This document shows, in pieces, positions 16,681-24,163 of a stretch of 64,000 nt of DNA. The DNA comes from Denitrolinea sp034411715. Lineage in GTDB: Bacteria > Chloroflexota > Anaerolineae > Anaerolineales > Villigracilaceae. The notes below the pieces were generated by a model, which was given only the letters and a program-made list of their open reading frames with translations, was not told where the DNA came from and made no database searches. Both the position numbers and the translations under genes were made by a program. The stretch spans positions 13,445 to 77,444 of the forward strand of contig DAOUMJ010000209.1 of NCBI GenBank assembly GCA_034411715.1, in the 5' to 3' direction. Numbering within the stretch: the stretch's first letter is position 1; every line of letters starts with the position of its first letter.

Positions 16681-19600
16681 TTGCCTGTCGGCGCGGTGAT
16701 GGTTGTCGGCGGAGGCATCGCGGGCATGCAGGCCTCGCTCGACCTGGCCGAGCAGGGATTCAAAGTCTATTTGGTGGAGAAAAATTCCGCCATCGGCGGA
16801 CACATGGCGCAATTGGATAAGACCTTCCCGACCAACGACTGCGCCATGTGCACCATCTCGCCTCGCCTGGTAGAAACGGGCCGACATCCGAACATCGAAA
16901 TCCTCACGAACTCCGAAGTTCTCGACATGACCGGCCAGGCGGGCAATTTCACTGCGACCATCGAGCGGCGGCCGCGCTACATTGATACGACCAAATGTAT
17001 TGCCTGCGGCGATTGCGTCAAGGTCTGCCCGGTGCTTGTGCCGGACACTTTCAACGAAGGGCTTGCCTCCCGCCGCGCGGCCTACAAACTTTATCCGCAA
17101 GCCGTTCCCAATGCCTTCGCAATCGAGAAGAACGGCATCGCCCCATGCCGGGACGCCTGTCCTGCCCATCAGCGCGCACAGGGATACATCGCGCTGATCC
17201 GCGAGGGCCGTTGGGCGGACGCGCTGCGCGTCATCAAAATGGACAATCCCTTCCCCGGCATCTGCGGGCGCATCTGCAACCACCGCTGCGAAACGGCCTG
17301 CAATCGCGGCGAAGTGGACGAACCGATCAATATCCGCGCCCTCAAACGATTCGTGACCGACAAGGTGTATTCCGAGCCGCGCCAACCCGTCGGGCCGGTC
17401 GAGATCAAATATCCGGATCAACGCGTCGCCATCATCGGCGCGGGACCGTGCGGATTGACCGCCGCGCAAGACATTATCCGACAGGGTTATCCGGTCACGA
17501 TTTTCGAAGCCATGCCGGTCGCGGGCGGGATGTTACGCCTGGGCGTGCCGGAGTTCCGCCTGCCGGCCGAGATCATCGAGCGCGAGGTGGCGGACATTGT
17601 TGACCTGGGCATCGAGTTGAGACTCAATACGCCCGTGACCAATCTCGACGATATTTTCAACGAGGGATTTACTTCGGTGTTGATTTCCGTCGGCGCGCAC
17701 GAGGGCGTGCGCCTGCCGATCCCCGGCGCGAATTTGGACGGCGTCATAATCAATACTCAGTTCTTGAAGGATGTGCGTTTGGGAAAATATGAAACAAAAG
17801 ATGAAAGCGGAAAGCCTGCCCTGAGCGAAGTCGAAGGGATGAAAGAGGAAAGAGGCGACGGTTCCGATAATTCATCTTTCATCTCTCATCTTTCATCTTT
17901 GGGTAAGAACGTTCTCGTCCTCGGCGGCGGAAACGTGGCGATTGACGTGGCGCGGACAGCCGTGCGTTTGGGTTGCAAGGTCTCGATGGCTTGCCTGGAA
18001 AGCCGCGAACAAATGCCCGCGCACGAATGGGAGATTCAAGCCGCGCTCGACGAAGGCATCGCAATTTACAACGACCGTTCTTTCGAGCAAATCTTCAGCG
18101 ACGAAAACGGGCGCGCTCGCGGCGTGGAATGTATGCAGGTCAGTTCGTTCAGTTTCGACGAGATGGGACGGTTGAGCGTCGAGAAAATCCCTGAGTCGAA
18201 TCACGTCCTCCCGTGCGACACGGTCATTTTCTCGGTCGGGCAGCGCGCAGGTCTGGCGTTCATCCCCGCCGACGCGGGCGTCGGTCTCACCGAACGCAAG
18301 ACCATCGCCATCAATCCCAACACCTTTGCCGCCACACGTCCCGGCGTCTTCGCGGCGGGCGATAGCGTCAGCGGGACGGCCTTTGTCATCGAGGCGGTTG
18401 CCAGCGGACACAAAGCGGCGGAATCCATTCTTCGTTATTTGCAAGGCGAGGCGCTGGAACGTCCGCCCAAGCCTGAACTGCCGGTGGTCAAACTCACGCG
18501 GCAGGAGATTGACGACCGCATCGCGCGCGGCGAGATCAAAAAACAACCGCGCGTCCCACTCCCCGAACTGCCCGTTGAACAACGCATCAACAACTTCATC
18601 GAAGTCGAAGGCGGCTATGACGACGAATCGGCGCAGCGTGAGGCGGCGCGCTGCCTGGCCTGCGGCATCTGCTCGGAATGTATGTCCTGCACCTTCGCGT
18701 GCGGTGTCAACGCGATTGACCACGATATGGTGGCGCGGCAGGAAGCGCTCAACATCGGCGCGGTGATCCTCGCGCCGGGCTATCAGGCGTATCACGCGGA
18801 ACTGTCGGAGGAATTCGGCTACGGACGCTACCCGAACGTGGTCACGTCCCTGCAATTCGAACGCCTCCTCTCCGCCTCCGGCCCGACGATGGGACACGTC
18901 CACCGGCCCTCGGATCATCGCCCGCCGAAGCGGATCGCCTTCCTCCAGTGCATCGGCTCGCGCGACCAGACTCACGATTACTGCTCGGCGGTGTGCTGTA
19001 TGTATGCGACGAAGGAAGCGGTCATCGCGAAAGAGCACCAGCCTGGGCTGGACGTTCACGTTTTTATGATGGACATGCGCGCCTTCTCGAAAGGCTATTG
19101 GGGATATTTCGAGCGCGCCCGCGAGAGATATGGAATCCAATACCATCGTTCGCGCGTCAGCATGATCCGCGAAGACCCGAATACGCATGATTTGATTCTC
19201 AGTTACATGAGTGATCAGTTATCAGTAATCAGTGATCAGTTTGATATGGTCGTACTTTCCGTCGGGATGGAAATCTCCGAGTCGGTCAGAAATCTTGGGC
19301 GGCGATTGGGCGTCGAACTGGACGATTACGGATTCTGCCAGACGGTCCAGTTCAACCCGCTCGAAACTTCGCGGCCGGGAATCTACGCCGTCGGGCCGTT
19401 CCGCGAGCCGAAAGACATTCCCGAATCGGTCGTCGAGGGGAGCGGAGCGGCCGGGGCGGCCGCGGCCCGCCTCAGTCACGCGCGATTCGCCCTGACCGTC
19501 AGCCGCGAATATCCCGAGGAGCGGGACGTCAGCCAGGAGTCGCCGCGCGTCGGCGTCTTCGTCTGCTCGTGCGGCACGAACATCGGCGGCTTTGTGGACG

Positions 19601-21321
19601 TGCCAACGGTCTCAGAGTACGCGTCGAAGTTGCCAAACGTGGTTCACGCCGAGTCGAATCTTTATACTTGTTCGCAGGACAGCATCAAGCACATCACCGA
19701 GCAGGTGATCGAGCATGGATTGAACCGCGTGGTGGTAGCGAGTTGCACGCCGCTGACGCATCAGCCGCTGTTTCAGGATAGCATCCGCATGGCGGGGTTG
19801 AACCCGTACCTGTACGAGATGGCGAATATTCGCAATCAGTGTTCGTGGGTGCATTCGACGGACAAGGAAGCCGCGACGGCCAAAGCCAAAGACCTGGTGC
19901 GCGCGGCGGTGGCGCGCGCCGCGTTGCTCGAAGCGCAGCACACGATTGACGTGCCGGTGAAAAACGCCGCGCTGATCGTTGGCGGAGGCGTCGCGGGGAT
20001 GACGGCTGCCCTTTCCTTGGCGGAACAAGGATTCCCGGTGCATCTCGTGGAACGGGAAGCGGAACTCGGCGGTAACTTGCGATACGTGACTGCCCTCACC
20101 CCCGGCCCCTCTCCAGATTACGGGAGAGGGGGGCAAAGAAGCCCGCAAGAAATTTTGCAAAGCCTGGCGGAAAAAATTCAAGCAAATCCAAATATCGCCC
20201 TGCACATGAACAGCGAGGTTGCGTCCTCCGCTGGCTTCATGGGCAATTTCACCAGCACGCTCAAAGGCCGCGACGGAAGCCGCTGTGAGATCGCGCACGG
20301 CGCGACCATCCTCGCGACCGGCGCGCAGGAGTATCGTGGTCCTGAATATGGCTATGGGAGCGATCCGCGCATTGTGACGCAGCAGGAATTCGAGGCGGTG
20401 TTGGCAGGTAAACAGGTAAACATGTACACAGGTACACAGGGCGGCTCATCCCTGTCTGCCTGTTTACCTGTGTACGTGTCTACCGCCTCACCAGACTCCG
20501 TCGTTATGATCCAATGCGTCGGGCCGGCAGAAAAATTCTGTGCGCGCATTTGCTGTGCGGTGGCGCTGAAGAACGCGATTCGACTCAAGGAAGTCAATCC
20601 AAAAGCGGAAGTTGTGATTCTGTATCGCGACATCCGCACTTATGGTTTCAAGGAACGGTTGTATACAGAGGCGCGCGAAAAGGGCGTGGTTTTCATTCGC
20701 TATGAGCCTGAACGCAAACCGGAAGTCGCAATTACCAATTACCAATTACCAATTACCGTTCAAGTTTGGGAGCCTGTTTTACGAAAGGAACTGACCCTCC
20801 ATCCCGACCTGCTCGTGCTTTCGATGCCGGTTGTACCCAGAGAGGATGCTCACGAAACGGCGGCCGCGTTTAAAGTCCCGCGCGACGCGGACGGGTTCTT
20901 CCTCGAAGCGCACGTCAAACTGCGCCCGGTGGATTTCGCCTCGGACGGCGCTTTCATGGCTGGGATGGCGCATTATCCGAAATTGCTTGAAGAAACCATG
21001 ATCCAGGCGCAGGCCGCGGCGGCGCGGGCGGCGCGCGTTCTCAGCCGCGAAACGCTAACCGCGGGCGGGCGCGTCGCAGTGGTGGATCAAACTCAATGCA
21101 CCGGCTGTCTGACCTGCGTCCGCATCTGTCCGTTTGGCGTGCCGAAGATTCGCATTGACATGACCGGCGTCGGCGGAATTGTTGGCGCGGCTTATGTCGA
21201 AGCCGCCGTCTGTCAAGGCTGTGGCATTTGCGCGGCGGAATGTCCCGCGCGCGCGATCCAGTTAATGCACTACACCGACGCGCAGATGACGGCGAAGGTT
21301 GGCGCGTTGATACAAGGATGA
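16570..21321 (+). CDS. hdrA: Giant HdrA with inserted GltD/NfnB-like NAD(P)H oxidoreductase module and a second HdrA unit
   Basis: A 1583-residue flavoprotein. HdrA unit 1 starts near residue 40 (MVVGGGIAGMQASLDLAEQG) with TFPTNDCAMC and ferredoxin motif CIACGDCVKVCP. Residues about 188-690 are a complete glutamate-synthase small-chain-like module: CRDACPAH, GRICNHRCETACNRGEVDE, FAD loop AIIGAGPCGLTAAQDI, NAD(P)H loop LVLGGGNVAIDVA and AGDSVSGTAFVIEAV. HdrA sequence resumes with CLACGICSECMSCTFAC, so the module splits the two ferredoxin motifs of HdrA. A second HdrA unit follows from about residue 1135 and ends with CTGCLTCVRICP and CQGCGICAAECP. It probably links NAD(P)H to the Hdr/MetVF complex. 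The start is uncertain because the first ~37 codons are repeat. Five further repeat segments lie in frame inside it. Confidence 0.88.
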   Translation: MKDEMKVPAKEEDERMKSNDSSFIPSTSLRASLHNSSLPVGAVMVVGGGIAGMQASLDLAEQGFKVYLVEKNSAIGGHMAQLDKTFPTNDCAMCTISPRLVETGRHPNIEILTNSEVLDMTGQAGNFTATIERRPRYIDTTKCIACGDCVKVCPVLVPDTFNEGLASRRAAYKLYPQAVPNAFAIEKNGIAPCRDACPAHQRAQGYIALIREGRWADALRVIKMDNPFPGICGRICNHRCETACNRGEVDEPINIRALKRFVTDKVYSEPRQPVGPVEIKYPDQRVAIIGAGPCGLTAAQDIIRQGYPVTIFEAMPVAGGMLRLGVPEFRLPAEIIEREVADIVDLGIELRLNTPVTNLDDIFNEGFTSVLISVGAHEGVRLPIPGANLDGVIINTQFLKDVRLGKYETKDESGKPALSEVEGMKEERGDGSDNSSFISHLSSLGKNVLVLGGGNVAIDVARTAVRLGCKVSMACLESREQMPAHEWEIQAALDEGIAIYNDRSFEQIFSDENGRARGVECMQVSSFSFDEMGRLSVEKIPESNHVLPCDTVIFSVGQRAGLAFIPADAGVGLTERKTIAINPNTFAATRPGVFAAGDSVSGTAFVIEAVASGHKAAESILRYLQGEALERPPKPELPVVKLTRQEIDDRIARGEIKKQPRVPLPELPVEQRINNFIEVEGGYDDESAQREAARCLACGICSECMSCTFACGVNAIDHDMVARQEALNIGAVILAPGYQAYHAELSEEFGYGRYPNVVTSLQFERLLSASGPTMGHVHRPSDHRPPKRIAFLQCIGSRDQTHDYCSAVCCMYATKEAVIAKEHQPGLDVHVFMMDMRAFSKGYWGYFERARERYGIQYHRSRVSMIREDPNTHDLILSYMSDQLSVISDQFDMVVLSVGMEISESVRNLGRRLGVELDDYGFCQTVQFNPLETSRPGIYAVGPFREPKDIPESVVEGSGAAGAAAARLSHARFALTVSREYPEERDVSQESPRVGVFVCSCGTNIGGFVDVPTVSEYASKLPNVVHAESNLYTCSQDSIKHITEQVIEHGLNRVVVASCTPLTHQPLFQDSIRMAGLNPYLYEMANIRNQCSWVHSTDKEAATAKAKDLVRAAVARAALLEAQHTIDVPVKNAALIVGGGVAGMTAALSLAEQGFPVHLVEREAELGGNLRYVTALTPGPSPDYGRGGQRSPQEILQSLAEKIQANPNIALHMNSEVASSAGFMGNFTSTLKGRDGSRCEIAHGATILATGAQEYRGPEYGYGSDPRIVTQQEFEAVLAGKQVNMYTGTQGGSSLSACLPVYVSTASPDSVVMIQCVGPAEKFCARICCAVALKNAIRLKEVNPKAEVVILYRDIRTYGFKERLYTEAREKGVVFIRYEPERKPEVAITNYQLPITVQVWEPVLRKELTLHPDLLVLSMPVVPREDAHETAAAFKVPRDADGFFLEAHVKLRPVDFASDGAFMAGMAHYPKLLEETMIQAQAAAARAARVLSRETLTAGGRVAVVDQTQCTGCLTCVRICPFGVPKIRIDMTGVGGIVGAAYVEAAVCQGCGICAAECPARAIQLMHYTDAQMTAKVGALIQG
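17794..17890. repeat. In-frame GATGAAAG and CTGAGCGAAGTCGAAGGG repeats in hdrA
   Basis: Direct gatgaaag units, one ctgagcgaagtcgaaggg unit (17821-17838) and inverted ttcatcttt units encode an insertion of about 30 residues (KDESGKPALSEVEGMKEERG onward) just before the NAD(P)H-binding loop of the GltD-like module. Confidence 0.82.
19208..19240. repeat. In-frame GATCAGT repeat in hdrA
   Basis: Units gtgatcagttatcagtaatc and agtgatcagt encode MSDQLSVISDQ. The first HdrA protein has a segment of the same length (ADPNGKLREET) between the same flanks (LIL and FDMVVL), so this repeat replaces residues rather than adding them. Confidence 0.8.
20098..20140. repeat. In-frame CCCCTCTCC palindrome in hdrA
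   Basis: The inverted repeat cccctctcc ... gggagaggggg encodes LTPGPSPDYGRGG. Compared with the first HdrA it adds about 10 residues between LRYV and the RSPQEILQSL helix. A related palindrome lies at 27432-27475. Confidence 0.78.
20405..20484. repeat. In-frame GTACAC-type repeat in hdrA
   Basis: Arms ggtaaacaggtaaacatgta and gcctgtttacctgtgtacgt surround gcggctcatccc. It encodes GKQVNMYTGTQGG and SLSACLPVYVST, about 20 residues more than the first HdrA has between ELEE and VVMIQCV. Elsewhere this family is intergenic. Confidence 0.82.
20729..20757. repeat. In-frame ATTACCA repeat in hdrA
   Basis: Four attaccaatt-type units encode ITNYQLPIT. The paralogous stretch in the first HdrA has identical length, so the repeat occupies an existing loop. 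The same unit occurs in the res gene at 34741-34768 and before fdhA at 57610-57635. Confidence 0.8.
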
Positions 21322-21436
21322 AGGATGAAAGATGAAGGATGAAATTGCGTGGAACGTGTTGCGTCCCTTCGACTTCACTCAGGACAAGATTGTGTGTTCC
21401 GTGTTTACCTGTGCACTTGTGTACCTGTCTACCTGA
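21310..21436. repeat. Composite repeat between giant hdrA and the Sec mvhD
   Basis: In order: aaggatgaaggatgaaagat units overlapping the hdrA stop, a cccttcgacttcactcagga unit (from 21364), and half of a GTACAC element (21397-21436, tttacctgtgcacttgtgta). It ends 9 nt before the mvhD ATG, which therefore lacks a clear Shine-Dalgarno. Confidence 0.72.
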
Positions 21437-21444
21437 CGCGACCA

Positions 21445-21870
21445 ATGAATGAACCGTTGAACATCATCGCTTATTGCTGTGAGCATTGCGCCTACGCCGC
21501 GGCCGATCTCGCGGGCGGACTGCGGATGCAGTATCCGCCTTCGGTGAAGGTGGTGCTGTTGCCCTGCACCGGTAAGCTGGATGTGCTGCTGGCGCTGAAA
21601 GCCTTCGAGGACGGCGCGGACGGCGTGATGACGGCTGGCTGACTGCCGGGCGACTGCCATTACCTGGAAGGTAATGCTAATGCAAAGCGCAGAGTGGAAT
21701 ACCTGCAATCATTATTGAAAGAAATCGGCCTGGAGCCGGAGCGGGCGCGCATGTTCAATCTCTCGGCGGCCATGGCTGGAAAATTTGTGGAAGCGACGAA
21801 AGAAATGACGGAGAAGATTGAAAAGTTGGGTCCGAATCCGTTGAAAACAAGGATGAATGATGAAGGATGA
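21445..21870 (+). CDS. mvhD: MvhD-type electron-transfer subunit, predicted selenoprotein (UGA at codon 66)
   Basis: The frame reads 65 residues of MvhD, meets TGA at 21640-21642, then continues as MvhD to the TGA at 21868-21870: 141 residues if the internal UGA is selenocysteine. Motifs are YCCEHCAYAAADLAG, LLPCTGK, then TAG-U-LPGDCHYLEGN. The paralog at 16039 has Cys at the U position (VVACPIGNCHH), so UGA replaces a cluster cysteine. A 7-bp hairpin with G in its loop lies at the correct distance. The downstream half keeps full family similarity through KLGPNPLK, which argues against a decaying pseudogene. VhuD, the methanogen counterpart, is a known selenoprotein. The protein probably delivers electrons to the giant HdrA. 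A TGC-to-TGA sequencing error is the main alternative. Confidence 0.85.
21640..21678 (+). promoter_or_regulatory. Sec codon and bacterial SECIS-like hairpin in mvhD
   Basis: After the UGA at 21640-21642, cattacc (21658-21664) pairs perfectly with ggtaatg (21670-21676) around the loop tggaa. The loop starts 22 nt after the UGA and has G at its second position, within the published bacterial SECIS limits. The stem uses GGT and AAT codons for Gly and Asn, while the gene otherwise favours GC-ending codons. Confidence 0.8.
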
Positions 21871-21890
21871 AGGATGAAAAACGTAATACG
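21850..21890. repeat. GGATGAA repeat after the Sec mvhD
   Basis: Units aaggatgaatgatgaaggat and gaaggatgaa supply the last residues and stop of MvhD. It starts right after the KLGPNPLK codons, the same place as in the first mvhD. Confidence 0.75.
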
Positions 21891-21919
21891 GAAATCGCGC
21901 AAAGATATGGAGACGATCA

Positions 21920-22291
21920 ATGAACAATGAACAGCCACAAGACTTGCGGACAAGGACGAGCGATTTTGCATTGAGAATCATTCGGCTGTATGTAAGCCTG
22001 CCAAAGGCAACCGAAGCCCAGGTCATCGGAAAGCAGGTTCTACGTTCAGGCACATCGGTTGGCGCGCATTATCGCGAGGGTCATCGAGCGAAGTCCGACG
22101 CCGATATCATCAATAAATTCGAGACCGCGTTGCAGGAATTGGACGAGACCGATTACTGGTTGGAATTGCTCGTGAAAGCCGATATTGTCCCTGCCCAAAA
22201 ACTGGAATCGCTTCGCAAAGAAACGAGCGAACTTCTCGCAATATTCACAACCATCGTAACCAAAATCAAGAAGAGAACTGGAAAGAAGTGA
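21920..22291 (+). CDS. Four-helix-bundle protein (23S rRNA intervening-sequence protein family)
   Basis: A 123-residue protein of the S23/IVP four-helix family, recognisable from LRTRTSDFALRIIRLYVSLP, VIGKQVLRSGTSVGAHYREGHRAKS, FETALQELDETDYWLELL and the ending ELLAIFTTIVTKIKK. Its biochemical role is not known; homologs occur inside 23S rRNA intervening sequences and as free genes. Here it sits between mvhD and metV, with GGATGAA-type repeats on both sides, so it looks like a passenger carried into the reductase operon. Confidence 0.88.
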   Translation: MNNEQPQDLRTRTSDFALRIIRLYVSLPKATEAQVIGKQVLRSGTSVGAHYREGHRAKSDADIINKFETALQELDETDYWLELLVKADIVPAQKLESLRKETSELLAIFTTIVTKIKKRTGKK

Positions 22292-22337
22292 TGAAACCCA
22301 TTCATCCTTCATCCTTTATCCTTCATCCTTTCGGAGG
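22292..22337. repeat. TTCATCC repeat before metV
   Basis: Tandem ttcatccttcatcctttatc and cttcatcctttc units, the complement of the GGATGAA family, between the four-helix gene and the metV Shine-Dalgarno (GGAGG). With the cluster at 21850-21890 it brackets the passenger gene in inverted orientation. Confidence 0.75.
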
Positions 22338-22343
22338 TGAAGA

Positions 22344-23027
22344 ATGATCGTTGCAGAACAAAAAACTTTGGAAGAGATCAAGAACCTGGTCGGCGGCGCG
22401 AAGAACGTGCTGGTCGTCGGATGCGGCACGTGCGTCACCGTCTGCTTCGCAGGCGGGGCGCGCGAGGCGGCCATCGTCTCGGCCGAGTTGCGGATGGCCT
22501 CCAAACTCGACGGCGACCCGAAAGCCGTCACCGATGTGACCGTCCAGCGGCAATGCGAGTGGGAGTATCTCGATGAGATCGCCGAGCAGATCAAGGATGT
22601 GGATGTGGTGCTTTCGCTTGGCTGCGGCGTGGGCGTGCAAGCCATCGCGGAACACTTCCCGAACGCGTGGGTTGTGCCTGGGCTGAATACCAAGTTCATG
22701 GGACTGCCGACCGAGCAGGGAGTCTGGGCGGAACGTTGCGCGGCCTGCGGCGACTGCATCCTCGGGCTGACGGGCGGAATCTGCCCGATCGCGCGCTGTT
22801 CCAAGTCGCTTCTTAATGGACCTTGCGGCGGGTCGCTGGATGGACACTGCGAGATCAACGAGGAGGTCTCCTGCGCCTGGCAGTTGATCTATGACCGCTT
22901 GAAGAGTATGGACAAACTGGAAGTCCTCATGGACATCCAGCCGCCCAAGAATTGGCGAACGTCCCGCGACGGCGGCCCGCGCAAGATCGTGCGCGAAGAC
23001 CTGCGTCTGATCGCAGAGGAGAAGTAG
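22344..23027 (+). CDS. metV: MetV, zinc/iron-sulfur subunit of methylenetetrahydrofolate reductase
   Basis: A 227-residue MetV. The N-terminal domain resembles the MTHFR C-terminal family (VLVVGCGTCVTVCFAGG, then SAELRM), and the C-terminal part is cysteine-rich: CAACGDCILGLTGGICPIARCSK followed by NGPCGGSLDGHCEI. In acetogens MetV partners MetF and connects it to Hdr-type electron carriers. The start at 22344 has GGAGG 5 nt upstream. metF starts 2 nt after its stop, consistent with translational coupling and a fixed MetVF complex. Confidence 0.9.
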   Translation: MIVAEQKTLEEIKNLVGGAKNVLVVGCGTCVTVCFAGGAREAAIVSAELRMASKLDGDPKAVTDVTVQRQCEWEYLDEIAEQIKDVDVVLSLGCGVGVQAIAEHFPNAWVVPGLNTKFMGLPTEQGVWAERCAACGDCILGLTGGICPIARCSKSLLNGPCGGSLDGHCEINEEVSCAWQLIYDRLKSMDKLEVLMDIQPPKNWRTSRDGGPRKIVREDLRLIAEEK

Positions 23028-23029
23028 AC

Positions 23030-24055
23030 ATGGCTGGCACAAACGGTTATCTCTCCGGCTCGAATCTCGAGCGTGTTTTGAAAAACGGTCACTTTGCCGT
23101 CACTGCCGAACTCGGCCCACCCCAGAACGCGGATGGAAATGTGATTCGAAAAAAAGTCGGTCTGCTGAAGGGATATTGTGACGCCGCCAACCTGACCGAC
23201 AACCAGACCGCCATCGTGCGCATGTCCAGCATCGGCGCGGGGGCGATCCTGGTGCAGGAGGGAATCGAACCCGTTATCCAGATGGTCTGCCGCGACCGCA
23301 ACCGCCTGGCCATGCAAAGCGACCTGCTCGGCGCGTACGCGCTCGGCATCCGCAACCTGCTGTGTCTCACCGGCGACCATCAGACCTTCGGAAACCATCC
23401 CACCGCTAAGAATGTGTTCGACATTGACTCCACCCAGATGGTGCAGATGGTGACGGACATGCGCGATAAGCGCGTCTTCCAGTGCGGCGAGGAATTGAAA
23501 GGACAGGAACCGCGCTTTTTCGTCGGCGCGGCCGAATCACCCTTCGCGCATCCGGTGGACTTCCGTCCGTACCGCCTCGGCAAGAAGGTCAAGGCGGGCG
23601 CGAGTTTCATCCAGACGCAACTGGTCTTCGACATCGCGGCCTTCAAGAAGTTCATGGAAAAAGCGCGCGAGTTGGGCATCCACAAACAAACGTACATCCT
23701 AGCCGGAGTCGGTCCGCTCAAAAGCCCGACCATGGCGAAGTACATGAAAGATAACGTACCAGGCATTTTGATTCCCGACGAATTGATCGCGCGCATGACC
23801 GCGGCCGGCAAACCCTGGGCTGGCAAGAACAAGGATGAGTTGACCGCCGAAGACAAGAAAGCCCGCTCGAAAGCCTGGCAGGAAGAAGGCATCAAGATCT
23901 GCATCGAACTCATCCGGCAAATGCGCGAGATCGAAGGCGTGTCGGGCGTGCATCTCATGTGCATCGAATGGGAAGAGGCGGTCAAGCCGATCGTCGAGGG
24001 CGCGGGGCTGTATCCGCGGCCAATCGTGGCTGAGCCGCAGGAAGTCAGACCCTAA
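23030..24055 (+). CDS. metF: 5,10-methylenetetrahydrofolate reductase, MetF
   Basis: A 341-residue TIM-barrel flavoprotein that reduces methylene-THF to methyl-THF, the last step of the methyl branch before AcsE. Family signatures are FAVTAELGPPQNAD, DAANLTDNQTAIVRMSS, QMVCRDRNR, GIRNLLCLTGDHQ and the FIQTQLVFD beta strand. The start at 23030 is 2 nt after the metV stop, with AGAGGAGAAG just upstream; the frame continues upstream only inside metV. Adjacent metV and hdr genes suggest a MetVF-Hdr-MvhD complex like that proposed in Moorella. The stop codon lies within the arm of an inverted repeat. Confidence 0.93.
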   Translation: MAGTNGYLSGSNLERVLKNGHFAVTAELGPPQNADGNVIRKKVGLLKGYCDAANLTDNQTAIVRMSSIGAGAILVQEGIEPVIQMVCRDRNRLAMQSDLLGAYALGIRNLLCLTGDHQTFGNHPTAKNVFDIDSTQMVQMVTDMRDKRVFQCGEELKGQEPRFFVGAAESPFAHPVDFRPYRLGKKVKAGASFIQTQLVFDIAAFKKFMEKARELGIHKQTYILAGVGPLKSPTMAKYMKDNVPGILIPDELIARMTAAGKPWAGKNKDELTAEDKKARSKAWQEEGIKICIELIRQMREIEGVSGVHLMCIEWEEAVKPIVEGAGLYPRPIVAEPQEVRP

Positions 24056-24140
24056 AGGTTTTTCCGGCGAACCATGTGGAAAGTTCGCAGGAAAACCGTG
24101 TCTGAAGAGCTCGTTTGAATGCAAAGGAAACCTTTAGGGT
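24049..24140. repeat. 92-bp element with 12-bp terminal inverted repeats over the metF stop
   Basis: accctaaaggtt (24049-24060) and aacctttagggt (24129-24140) are perfect inverted repeats. Inside, ttttcc-g-gcgaac and gttcgc-a-ggaaaa form a second hairpin. The metF stop TAA lies in the left arm. It could be a small non-autonomous element or an intercistronic RNA structure between metF and hdrCB. Confidence 0.72.
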
Positions 24141-24163
24141 CTCTCTTGCAAAGGAGATAGACG

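Noticed and set aside
21349..21642. A 97-residue stand-alone ORF, or a truncated mvhD pseudogene
   Set aside because: Downstream codons continue the same family without decay, UGA aligns with a cysteine, and a SECIS-like hairpin is present; the residues before 21445 are translated repeat.
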